This document shows, piece by piece, positions 9,643-17,239 of a stretch of 36,053 bases of DNA. Origin of the DNA: Kiritimatiellia bacterium (GTDB taxonomy: Bacteria > Verrucomicrobiota > Kiritimatiellia > RFP12 > UBA1067); assembly GCA_024405395.1 (NCBI GenBank), contig JAKSOW010000020.1, positions 1 to 36,053 on the forward strand. The letters run 5' to 3'. Each line of letters opens with the position of its first letter. Within the stretch, counting starts at the first letter, position 1. Below the pieces are notes generated by a model, which was given only the letters and a program-made list of their open reading frames with translations, did no database searches and was not told where the DNA came from. Both the position numbers and the translations under genes were made by a program.

Positions 9643-10923
9643 ATGAAATCTTACAAAAAGCGAATTTCGGATGACTTGATCGTTCGTCGGTCACAAACGG
9701 CCGGAGCTATTCTTGTTGAAGGCATTAAATGGTGTGGCAAGACGACGACATGCGAACAGGCGGCTAAGAGTGTAATTTACCTTGATGATCCAGAAAAGCG
9801 GGAGCATAATCTGCTGATGGCGAGGATTCGTCCGTCGGAAATATTGGACGGCGCAACGCCGAGGTTGATCGATGAATGGCAACAGGCGCCTGTTCTCTGG
9901 GATGCCATTCGCTATCGGGTTGACCATGCGCAGGAACGTGGCCAGTTCTTGCTGACAGGTTCATCCGTGCCGTCGGACGACTCCGAAATCAGGCATAGCG
10001 GTACGGGACGGTATTCGTGGCTGAAAATGAGGCCAATGTCGTTGTTTGAGTCTGGTGAGTCTTCTGGAGAGGTGTCATTGGCGGATCTGTTCGCAGGGCG
10101 TGATCCGACAGGGGCTCATCCGTTTCTTTCTGAGTTGCCGGAGATTGCACAGGCGGTGTGTCGCGGTGGATGGCCGGTTGCCTGTGAACTCTCGGGTGAA
10201 GTGGCATTGGATGCGTCCTTTGATTATCTGGAGGCGGTGGTTAAATGCGACATTTCGCGGGTTGATGGTGTCTCGCGAGACGAGGATCGGGCTCGACGGA
10301 TTATGCGTTCGTACGCGCGCCTGCAGGGGACTCAGTCAACGGTAACCGTCATCAAGGAAGATCTTGAAGTCAATGAAGCTGGGTCTTTTGATGATGATAC
10401 TGTCTATTCGTACATCAATGCGCTTAAGCGAATCTTTGCAATTGAGGATATGCCAGCGTGGTGTCCGAGTCTCAGATGCAAGACGCCTGTTCGCACCTCG
10501 GACACGCGTTATTACACCGACCCGTCAATTGCGGCGGCGGCACTTAGAGTCGGTCCTGGTGGCCTCATGAAGGATCTTCGGACCTTTGGTTTCCTTTTTG
10601 AGACGCTGGCCATTCGCGACTTGCGTGTTTATGCTGATGCGCAGATTGGCGAGGTGCGGCATTACCACGATGCTAGTGGGCTTGAATGCGATGCTGTTGT
10701 CTATTTGCGTGACGGATCATATGGCTTGGTGGAAATCAAGATCGGTGGACAGCCGCTCATTGAAAAGGGGGCCGCCACCTTGGTGAAGCTGGCGAATAAA
10801 ATCGATGTGGGCAAAATGGAAAAGCCGTCGTTTCTGATGGTTTTGACCGCTGTTGGGGATTGTGCGTATCGCCGTCCCAACGACGGTGTAATTGTCTGCC
10901 CAATCGGTAGTCTCCGTCCATGA
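9643..10923 (+). CDS. AAA ATPase with DUF4143 (ATPase 2)
   Basis: This 426-residue protein has Walker A GIKWCGKTT (27-35; the WCGKTT form is typical of one DUF4143 subfamily), Walker B RLIDEWQ (74-80), a sensor-like LLTGSS (103-108), a middle domain likely to contain a winged helix, and a C-terminal DUF4143 part with a nuclease-like core (ECDAVV near 346-351 and VEIK near 362-365). Role and substrate are unknown. It is a single-gene unit between two 190-bp direct repeats, with a private 5 x 23-bp array at its promoter, which marks it as mobile or rearranged cargo. It differs clearly from ATPase 1 and belongs to another branch of the family. Confidence 0.9.
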   Translation: MKSYKKRISDDLIVRRSQTAGAILVEGIKWCGKTTTCEQAAKSVIYLDDPEKREHNLLMARIRPSEILDGATPRLIDEWQQAPVLWDAIRYRVDHAQERGQFLLTGSSVPSDDSEIRHSGTGRYSWLKMRPMSLFESGESSGEVSLADLFAGRDPTGAHPFLSELPEIAQAVCRGGWPVACELSGEVALDASFDYLEAVVKCDISRVDGVSRDEDRARRIMRSYARLQGTQSTVTVIKEDLEVNEAGSFDDDTVYSYINALKRIFAIEDMPAWCPSLRCKTPVRTSDTRYYTDPSIAAAALRVGPGGLMKDLRTFGFLFETLAIRDLRVYADAQIGEVRHYHDASGLECDAVVYLRDGSYGLVEIKIGGQPLIEKGAATLVKLANKIDVGKMEKPSFLMVLTAVGDCAYRRPNDGVIVCPIGSLRP

Positions 10924-10941
10924 TGTGACAATCCTTTGGCA

Positions 10942-11131
10942 AATCGTCGGCGTTAACTCCCGGGTCTTCTTGTGAATCCAAGGTGAATCCAATGCGAATC
11001 GAAGGCGAATCCAATGCGAACTTTCTGTGAACCGATTTTTGGTGTTATCTCGTAGAATATCGTATTAATTGTCCCAAAAGCGAGATAGCGCGTTTTTGAT
11101 GCCGTTTTGCCAAAAGAGGTCTCGCACACGG
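10942..11131. repeat. 190-bp direct repeat, copy 2
   Basis: A gap-free partner of 9283-9472. It again has six 11-bp units (10972-11037) and the hairpin with arms near 11043-11051 and 11080-11090 followed by GTTTTTG. It occupies most of the gap between ATPase 2 and the ECF-type promoter at 11188. The 3' half also recurs at 15395-15528. Confidence 0.9.
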
Positions 11132-11187
11132 CATATCGGACAGGCACAAGCCCTCTCTATTTTTTTTCAGAAAATTCCTATTGTCGC

Positions 11188-11215
11188 TGTCATTCTGTTC
11201 TTCCGTCCCCGTATC
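11188..11215 (+). promoter_or_regulatory. ECF-type promoter element, copy a
   Basis: TGTCAT (11188-11193), 16 bp, CGTATC (11210-11215). A T-rich stretch precedes it and a conserved leader with TTGAACTAAAAGGA follows. It would drive the coiled-coil protein at 11423 with a leader of about 200 nt, which contains a small reading frame. Confidence 0.6.
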
Positions 11216-11264
11216 AATAAACGGCAGTAGGATGTCTGCGATATAAGGTTTTGAACTAAAAGGA

Positions 11265-11378
11265 ATGACAGATGACAGGATGTCAAGAGACATAGGTGAT
11301 GAGGCTTATTCGTCAACGGGCTGGAAACCTCTATATTCTAAAGGTTGGACAGAGGTCCGCATTGCGGTAAACGGATAA
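11265..11378 (+). CDS. Candidate 37-residue protein
   Basis: This frame starts in the conserved leader of ECF-type promoter copy a and would encode a hydrophilic peptide with no recognised domain (starts MTDDRMSRDIGDEAYSS, ends VRIAVNG). An AAGGA lies only one base before the first ATG, which is too close; a second in-frame ATG at 11280 is better spaced from it. It may be a real small gene, a leader peptide or chance. Confidence 0.25.
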   Translation: MTDDRMSRDIGDEAYSSTGWKPLYSKGWTEVRIAVNG

Positions 11379-11422
11379 GATCATACAGGAATTTGTTCAA
11401 CAAAAAAGAAAGGAAAAAGAAA

Positions 11423-11986
11423 ATGGGACTGTTCGATAGAATTAAGACGACGGCAAGCGGCGTTGGTGCTTCGTTGGCCACGGGCGTGGGCCAGATCGCC
11501 GGAAAGGCGACTGTGGAGGCCAAGGAGGCGGCAAAGATTACGGCCGTCAAGGCGGACATCGCGGCCGTGCAGGCCGAGATCGATACGGCGTACACCTCCA
11601 TTGGCAAGGCGTATGTCGATGCTGCGATCGCCGGTAAGGAAGTGAGCGATATTGGTGCGGGGCCGACGCTCAAGCTTCTTGAGCCCAAGCTTGAGAAGAA
11701 GATGGAGCTCGAGAAAGAGCTGATCGCCCTTGAGAAGGCTCTGGGTGATTCCCAGATCTTGCAGGAACGGCAGATTCTCCAGCGCGAGCTCGATGCGCAG
11801 AAGGAGAAACTGGATAAGGCGAAGGCGATGGGCGTCATCAGCGACGAGGATTACAATGCCAAGCTTGCCGAGGCCAGCAAGCGTCTCGAACACTTCGAGG
11901 ACATTCGCAAACTGGACAAGCAGAAGGAACTGGGACTCCTTTCTCAATCCGAATATGACGCCAAAGTGAGCGCTCTGCTTGCTTGA
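11423..11986 (+). CDS. Coiled-coil protein with two SHOCT-like motifs
   Basis: This 187-residue soluble protein has no signal peptide. The start (MGLFDRIKTTA) is Gly/Ala-rich and amphipathic; residues 82-130 are a charged coiled coil. Two short C-terminal repeats (about 130-154 with MGVISDEDYNAKL, and 164-187 with LGLLSQSEYDAKV) match the SHOCT pattern, a small oligomerisation module. The start is chosen for its AAAGGA box ten bases upstream. Its stop overlaps the start of the membrane HEAGH protein by one base, so the two are coupled. It may peripherally support that membrane protein; the function is unknown. Confidence 0.8.
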   Translation: MGLFDRIKTTASGVGASLATGVGQIAGKATVEAKEAAKITAVKADIAAVQAEIDTAYTSIGKAYVDAAIAGKEVSDIGAGPTLKLLEPKLEKKMELEKELIALEKALGDSQILQERQILQRELDAQKEKLDKAKAMGVISDEDYNAKLAEASKRLEHFEDIRKLDKQKELGLLSQSEYDAKVSALLA

Positions 11987-12786
11987 TGGCCAATTACCTG
12001 ACAGGCGTTTTCTCCCGTGCGCTGAATCAGCTTTTGTTGCTGTTCGGCGGTATCTTTTTGCTTGCGTTTCTCCTCTGTCATGTGGCAGGGGAGATTCGTG
12101 GTGCGGGAGAATCGCTGTTGGGACGTGGGTATTATTATCTGGTTGCCCCAGGTGTTGTCTGCCATGAAGCCGGGCATGCGCTTGGCTGTCTCATGACGGG
12201 AACGAAGATAGAGCAGATCGAGCCGTTTCATCCCCGTGGGAATACCCTTGGATATGTGGTGTATCGGTATTCACGAGACGCAAGCCTGATTTCGAACCTG
12301 CGGCATTTGATTATCGGCACAGGCCCAGTGTGGTTCGGGTGTCTGATGATCTGGATTTGTTCGAAGTTTGGACGAACGGTGTTTTCACCGAAGTTTTCTG
12401 ACGCTTTCCCATTTGAGCACTATCCGAAATCGAGACGCTATTGGTGGGTCGTTCTCAAAATCTCTGGGAGAATGGTCTGGAACACGATTCGCGTGTGGCG
12501 TTGGAAATCGACGCTCAACGTTGTGTATCTGTATTTCGTTTTTTGCATCGTCTCAGAGATGGCGTTAAGTTGGGAGGATATTGAAGGAGCCTGGAAGGGC
12601 TTTGTCGTTTTGATTGCTTTGCTTGTCGCCCTAAACGTTATTCCTTGGATTGGACGTAGGGTCGGCTTGCTGACGTGGAATGCAGCGCCATTCCTATTCA
12701 GAATTCATGTGGTGATGGCGTTTGTCCTATTGGGTGATCTCGTCTTCGTTTTATTGTTTGTCATGCCGTTGCGTTTTATCTTATGA
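11986..12786 (+). CDS. Polytopic membrane protein with HEAGH zinc-protease motif
   Basis: This 266-residue protein has five or six hydrophobic segments. The second ends in APGVVCHEAGHALGCL, with HEAGH at 60-64: a zinc-binding HExxH at the start of a membrane stretch, as in site-2-type (M50-like) proteases. A later GTGPVWFG and an LNVIPWIGRR segment near the C-terminus could correspond to the second ligand region, though no clear NxxPxxxxDG motif is present. It is coupled by a one-base stop/start overlap to the SHOCT protein. It could be an intramembrane metalloprotease or a diverged, inactive relative. Confidence 0.7.
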   Translation: MANYLTGVFSRALNQLLLLFGGIFLLAFLLCHVAGEIRGAGESLLGRGYYYLVAPGVVCHEAGHALGCLMTGTKIEQIEPFHPRGNTLGYVVYRYSRDASLISNLRHLIIGTGPVWFGCLMIWICSKFGRTVFSPKFSDAFPFEHYPKSRRYWWVVLKISGRMVWNTIRVWRWKSTLNVVYLYFVFCIVSEMALSWEDIEGAWKGFVVLIALLVALNVIPWIGRRVGLLTWNAAPFLFRIHVVMAFVLLGDLVFVLLFVMPLRFIL

Positions 12787-12931
12787 GTAAAGGACGGTCT
12801 AATCGTAGCCCTTCTGGCACCGTGTCGTCCGACATGAAGCATGCGTAGCTTTCGGCTAAATTTGATTCGACTAAAGGTACATAAAGTGATTGTCGTTTGG
12901 TCCAATCCATTTCGTCCATATCGGTATGGTG

Positions 12932-12961
12932 TTGACTATCTGACAGATGATGTGGTATATT
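12932..12961 (+). promoter_or_regulatory. Sigma70-type promoter upstream of 13070
   Basis: TTGACT (12932-12937), 18 bp, TATATT (12956-12961). It would give a leader of about 100 nt to the secreted protein at 13070, which has GTGAGG as a ribosome binding site. Confidence 0.55.
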
Positions 12962-13069
12962 GTTCTCGTTGTTTTTCACAATCGAGTAGGTTGCCTGAAA
13001 CCTCCCCTGAAAGTAAACTTGAATCGTATTCCTAATTCAAGAATGAGATGTTAGTGAGGACACGATAAT

Positions 13070-14287
13070 ATGAGGCAGAAATCTCTCCTGGTCGTTGCCG
13101 TGATGGCTGCGACGTTGGTTGGGCGCAGTGAACCGATGCAGATGGTGCTGACCGATTTGCCGGAGGGTGGGCCCGAGCATCTTTGCGTGCTCGTTGATTA
13201 TGCCAATAATGACTTTAGATCGGCAATGGTATCCGATAGAAGAATGAAGATGAAATCGGGGGAAGACGAGGATCGCTTCCCCTGCAAATGGTCAGTGGTG
13301 CAATCTCCGGGGCCGTCGGTGGCATTGGCCTTCAACCATGACTTGGATGCCATCCTGAAACGTAAGGCGAAAACTCTGGCGAAGCGTGGCGTGAAGGTTC
13401 CGCCGCCTTTCGCAGAGACGATAGCCGATGAACGTGTGTTGTTTGTCGTAAGCTCGAGTGGCGCAACGAATTGCTTTGCCTCTTTGAAGGGAAAGATTCT
13501 GTTGATTGCTTCGCCGACGGAGATTGAGCGGAACATTCGGCTTTATCGTGATGGTGATGGTATTGCACAAGTCTTGCGTTGCCGGAAGGAGAAGACGCAG
13601 TGCCTCTGTTACTCGACAAAGTACTTGGGTGATTACATCGGTCCTCACGTGAATCACTTCCTCAGTTGTTATGCGCCAGTGAAGCCCGACTACGCAACGG
13701 TCGCAAAGCGTATGGGCGCAGCGGAATTTCGAAACTGGTTCTCGGATGATTTCAAGAAGGAGTTCTATGCGTTGACCATACAGATGGATTCGGAGGCAAA
13801 CGCCGCACAGTTGGCGTCCGAGTGGGAGGCGGCGAAAAAGCGTTACGACAGGGATAGGGGATCGATTCCAGCGGAAAAGTGGCAGAAGTATGAAAAGACG
13901 ATCCTGACGATTCGTCCAATGTGTATCTTGCTGGATCGGCTATCGATGTCCGTATGCGGGAGGGCGGTTGAGCTGAAGCTGACCTTTGACGTCAATAAGG
14001 AGGATGACGTTGGGGCGTTCTACATATGGTTTCAGGCGTTGTTGAAGGGGTATGCAGAAGATCTGCGTCGAAAGCAACTTGGCAATGGATTGAAAACGAA
14101 AAAAGTCCCTCATACGAAGTATAAGCAAAACAGGAAACAAGCGGGACTAGACGACAGAAAAGTTGTGGAAATCGAGCCTCAACCACCCGCGCGGCATTAT
14201 CCAAACTCCTTGACCTCAATCATAGATTCCCTTATTGAGAAATCTGAGAAATACACGTCACACGCGCTGCCGCCGATCAGGACATAA
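13070..14287 (+). CDS. Secreted protein of unknown function
   Basis: This 405-residue protein has a signal peptide (about 1-20; MRQKSLLVVAVMAATLVG). No domain is recognised. The middle contains alternating beta-like stretches (VLFVVSSSGATNCFASLKGKILLIASP) and then a charged helical part (about 230-290). The last 15 or so residues are encoded antisense to a truncated nucleotidyltransferase gene (14197-14340), so the present C-terminus is probably not the original one: a rearrangement near 14240 seems to have joined the two loci tail to tail. Confidence 0.75.
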   Translation: MRQKSLLVVAVMAATLVGRSEPMQMVLTDLPEGGPEHLCVLVDYANNDFRSAMVSDRRMKMKSGEDEDRFPCKWSVVQSPGPSVALAFNHDLDAILKRKAKTLAKRGVKVPPPFAETIADERVLFVVSSSGATNCFASLKGKILLIASPTEIERNIRLYRDGDGIAQVLRCRKEKTQCLCYSTKYLGDYIGPHVNHFLSCYAPVKPDYATVAKRMGAAEFRNWFSDDFKKEFYALTIQMDSEANAAQLASEWEAAKKRYDRDRGSIPAEKWQKYEKTILTIRPMCILLDRLSMSVCGRAVELKLTFDVNKEDDVGAFYIWFQALLKGYAEDLRRKQLGNGLKTKKVPHTKYKQNRKQAGLDDRKVVEIEPQPPARHYPNSLTSIIDSLIEKSEKYTSHALPPIRT

Positions 14288-14340
14288 CAGTCCTTGTAGT
14301 CTGTAAAGTAAGTCTTGAAAGTATCGAGACCGTTTACCAT
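14197..14340 (-). pseudogene. Truncated AbiEii-like nucleotidyltransferase (toxin) gene
   Basis: A 47-codon frame overlaps the end of the HTH gene by 7 bases. It starts MVNGLDTFKTYFTDYKDCYV and continues LIGGSACDVYFSD, the typical opening of AbiEii/AbiGii-type nucleotidyltransferases, in which a GG(S/T) loop starts the catalytic core. The frame loses resemblance after about residue 33 and stops soon after, inside the end of the opposing gene. The catalytic DxD and the rest of the enzyme are missing, so the toxin is inactivated while its upstream partner is intact. Confidence 0.65.
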
Positions 14341-15299
14341 TTGAACTCCTCAAGAAGACGGTCGATTTCAATCTGAACACGATCGTCAGTTGCTCCACGA
14401 AGCGAAAGGACGAGCGAAAGGACATCGACGGACGAGCCGCCCAAACGTGTCGGCGAGTAGGCCCAGAGCTGGAGCCTGTAAGGAGCGCCGAGCGTTGATA
14501 CGACCTCCAGGCCCCGCTTGGCAAAACCCTCTAACGGCAAGGCAAACTCTTTCGGATCCTGAACATTCGGTCGACTGACTTCCGCCAGCGAATCTGCGCC
14601 CGCAACCACGACGCCCTCTTCCGCGCACGGAGCGCACAGAAGCCCCACAGTGCGCTTCACGGGCGACACGAGGAACGGCTGCGCCTTGTCCCACAGCGCG
14701 CGCCCTGCGGCCACGAAGGCGAGTTGCAGAGCCTTTGAGGCCGGAATCCGCGTACGCGCCGCGAGACCGAGAGCTTCGATTTCCTTAAATGCGTTTTGAA
14801 CGGCCGGAGGTGTCACACCGAGCAGTTCCTGCACATCTTTGATCAGGACAGGTGTCGAGATTCGGTGCTCCAGAAACGCCAGGACGATCAGCTGGGAAAT
14901 CGGAGCAAGAGTTTCCCGGGTCATCACAAAAGGCTTGCGCGCATCATCCTGCTTCGTTCCGGCGAACGGCAGATAGGCGAACTTGCCCGGGACCACCAGC
15001 GGTTGACTGACGGCAAGATAGCGTTCCTTGTCGTGCGGGTGCAGCGTCCTTGTAACAAACACAACCGGTACGCCAAACTCCGCAGACACACGTGCGAGTT
15101 GCTTTTGCACCATGCGTGGTGTATAAGACATACCCTCAACCGCCAACGCGACAATGCAACCGCACCCCATCATCTCGGTGCGGTGAAAGACATATCCGCC
15201 ACTAATAATAAGCGGAAAGGAACTTGGCAGGCGAATCGACTGGCATTCGCCTAATCCACCAAGGCCCATCTTCAGATATTCTTGCAGTTGCGTCAGCAT
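14334..15299 (-). CDS. HTH-containing regulator, probable antitoxin of an AbiE-like pair
   Basis: This 321-residue soluble protein has an N-terminal alpha/beta part (ISGGYVFHRTEMMGCGCIV near 32-51), a helix-turn-helix in the middle (IKDVQELLGVTPPAVQNAFKEIEALGL, about 152-178) and a C-terminal domain of unknown fold. Its stop overlaps the ATG of a truncated AbiEii-like nucleotidyltransferase, the arrangement of type IV toxin-antitoxin operons in which AbiEi-like antitoxins repress their own promoter. The promoter carries a clear inverted repeat (15311-15346), which fits autoregulation. The antitoxin role is inferred from the partner; the sequence itself was not matched to AbiEi. Confidence 0.6.
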   Translation of the reverse strand: MLTQLQEYLKMGLGGLGECQSIRLPSSFPLIISGGYVFHRTEMMGCGCIVALAVEGMSYTPRMVQKQLARVSAEFGVPVVFVTRTLHPHDKERYLAVSQPLVVPGKFAYLPFAGTKQDDARKPFVMTRETLAPISQLIVLAFLEHRISTPVLIKDVQELLGVTPPAVQNAFKEIEALGLAARTRIPASKALQLAFVAAGRALWDKAQPFLVSPVKRTVGLLCAPCAEEGVVVAGADSLAEVSRPNVQDPKEFALPLEGFAKRGLEVVSTLGAPYRLQLWAYSPTRLGGSSVDVLSLVLSLRGATDDRVQIEIDRLLEEFKW

Positions 15300-15310
15300 A
15301 GCACACTCCG

Positions 15311-15352
15311 TTTGTCAAAAGAAAGTATATCAATTTTTCTGACAAAAAGCAA
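15311..15352 (-). promoter_or_regulatory. Promoter and operator of the HTH regulator
   Basis: On the minus strand: TTGCTT (15352-15347), 17 bp, TATACT (15329-15324) with an upstream TG giving an extended -10. Inverted arms TTTGTCA (15311-15317) and TGACAAA (15340-15346) bracket the -10, and GGAG precedes the ATG. The layout fits a repressor site, probably for the regulator itself. Confidence 0.65.
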
Positions 15353-15394
15353 CTATGCGCCGTGTAAGGTCGACCTCCTGTCGAACTTAGTGGC

Positions 15395-15528
15395 TCTTCT
15401 TGTGAATCCCCGGGGAACTTTCGGGGAAACGATTTTTGGCGTTATCTCGCAGAATGTCGAGATATTGGCTTTTAATATGAGATAGCGCGCTTTTGACTCC
15501 GTTTTGCCAAAAGAGGTCACGCACACGG
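15395..15528. repeat. Third, shorter copy of the hairpin repeat
   Basis: It shares TCTTCTTGTGAATCC at its start, the GTTATCTCG/GAGATAGC arms and the end CAAAAGAGGTCACGCACACGG with the 190-bp repeats, but lacks most 11-bp units and has a different loop. It precedes ECF-type promoter copy b by about 55 bp, just as copy 2 precedes promoter copy a. Confidence 0.8.
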
Positions 15529-15583
15529 CCTGTTGGACCGATGGAGCAATCTTCATTTTTTTTCAAAAAAAGTTTGTTGGCGC

Positions 15584-15611
15584 TGTCATTCTGTTTACCC
15601 GTTCCCGTATC
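15584..15611 (+). promoter_or_regulatory. ECF-type promoter element, copy b
   Basis: TGTCAT (15584-15589), 16 bp, CGTATC (15606-15611), preceded by a T-rich tract. It lies about 70 bp upstream of the first gene of the envelope operon and gives a leader of about 60 nt with the shared TTGACCAAAAGGA block. Confidence 0.65.
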
Positions 15612-15677
15612 TACGTTTAGCCGTAGAAGGTCTGGGGCATAAGATCTTGACCAAAAGGAAGGAATTGAGGAGCGCAA

Positions 15678-17108
15678 ATGAGACTTGTCTTGATATTGGT
15701 GTCTGCTTTGTCACTTACCGTGACACCAGTCATTGCGGACACGTTTTCGCTTGCCCCAGTTGGAGGTGGTGCGGCCGCAGGCGCGGAAGTGGATCTCGTC
15801 AAGGTTCGGGGGAAAGGTGTTGGTGCAACGAAGGCAGAGGCTCTTAAGGATGCTTATCGTGACGCGGTTGAGCGAGCAGTCGGTATGTTCGTTGATGCGG
15901 AGCAGATGGTCAAGAACGACGAGTTGCTCAAAGATCAGGTGCTGACGCAGTCGAATGCCTACATTGAGAAATGCGACGTCGTGAAGGAGTCGTCGGAGAA
16001 TGGCCTTGTGAAGGTGTCGGTTTTGGCAAGCGTCAGAAAGCGGGCCCTTGTCACGAAGATGTCGGGGTTCATGCCGATACAGAATGTGGCCTTGGGGAGC
16101 ACGTTGCAGAATGCACATGCGCAGATTGTGACGAAAGAACAGCGTGGGCGAGATGGCGCGGCTCTATTGAAAAATGCGCTCTCAGGTGTTGATCCTGTGC
16201 GTATGTTGATAAAGCCGAGCCTTCGTCCAGAATCGCAAAAAATCACAAAGGGTGGAGCAGGCGATTTCTGGAAAGGCGGCCCCATTCCCGAAGGAAAAGT
16301 CGGATTGAGTTATGTGTTCAAACTTGAACTGGACACGGCGAAGTATTTTTCGGAGTTCATTCCGAAACTCAAGCAAATACTTGGGCAGATTTCCCTCCTG
16401 CCGCCGAAAGAATTCAGAATCACTGCTATGCGTGAGCAGAATGATAGTCCAGCACTGCAGTATCGTAATGATTACCTGAAGGGAAAGAGAAATACTTGTA
16501 TGGATGTGGGAATAGGGGATGGAGGCTTCTATCTTCCTTTTAGACGCTTTTCCGGTTTTGTCGGTGGAAGGAAGTATATATGGGGACGGGACTGTAATGG
16601 ACATTATTTTGACGAGCAGAATGATGCGGTTGGAATTTATACAAGGGGATTCGAGGATTTGCGGGAAAAGAACGTTACGGAGTGTCAATTTATCTTGGTG
16701 ACGGAACTCGCCGCGAATAATATGAACGGGAAGGCCGTGCGATATGTTCTGGGATTTGAGGAGGCAAAATGCCTGAACGGCTGGCTGAGGGATTGTGGAT
16801 GCCTTGAAGATTATGGCCGTTCTCATGAAATACCGAATAAAATAAACTACGAAATTGTCTTCAAGGATGCCAATGGGGGAGATGTCGCCGTTTTCCCTTG
16901 GCAAGTCGGACGGGGGGCATTGGCGAATGTCGGTGCGTATCCTGAGCATGTAAATGATAAAGGAACGACTTCGCGATATAGATATTGGTTTTACGTGTCG
17001 CCGTTCGTAGGGTGCGCTGGCGGTAGTTTCGTCCAATGGCGGGATTTTATCCTGGAGAAGGACGATCTGGCCAAGATCGCATCTGTCTCAATTGAACCAG
17101 CGGATTGA
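15678..17108 (+). CDS. Secreted protein with FlgT-N/LPP20-like domain
   Basis: This 476-residue protein has a signal peptide (about 1-20, ending PVIA). Residues about 40-125 form an LPP20/FlgT-N-like domain: a VRGKGVGATKAEALKDAYRD start, a helix with AVERAVGMFV, and a beta strand LVKVSVLASVRKRAL. Such domains occur in outer-membrane and flagellar-basal proteins and next to CsgG-like domains; the protein at 23627 has the same domain. The remaining 350 residues, with several cysteines, are not recognised. The ribosome site is GAGGAG. It is the first gene after ECF-type promoter b. Confidence 0.75.
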   Translation: MRLVLILVSALSLTVTPVIADTFSLAPVGGGAAAGAEVDLVKVRGKGVGATKAEALKDAYRDAVERAVGMFVDAEQMVKNDELLKDQVLTQSNAYIEKCDVVKESSENGLVKVSVLASVRKRALVTKMSGFMPIQNVALGSTLQNAHAQIVTKEQRGRDGAALLKNALSGVDPVRMLIKPSLRPESQKITKGGAGDFWKGGPIPEGKVGLSYVFKLELDTAKYFSEFIPKLKQILGQISLLPPKEFRITAMREQNDSPALQYRNDYLKGKRNTCMDVGIGDGGFYLPFRRFSGFVGGRKYIWGRDCNGHYFDEQNDAVGIYTRGFEDLREKNVTECQFILVTELAANNMNGKAVRYVLGFEEAKCLNGWLRDCGCLEDYGRSHEIPNKINYEIVFKDANGGDVAVFPWQVGRGALANVGAYPEHVNDKGTTSRYRYWFYVSPFVGCAGGSFVQWRDFILEKDDLAKIASVSIEPAD

Positions 17109-17239
17109 GACCGCAGCTGGACCTTATGGTGATGCCGAATCGAGCACGTTCATTGAACGAAAATTTCCATGTGAGATTTTAATGACGTAAATAACAAGGA
17201 TAGGAAACACTAACCAATCCCGAAAAGGAGAAAAAGAAG

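Noticed and set aside
12841..13035. 64-codon plus-strand frame before the secreted protein at 13070
   Set aside because: No ribosome binding site; it spans the TTGACT/TATATT promoter and has an unlikely composition.
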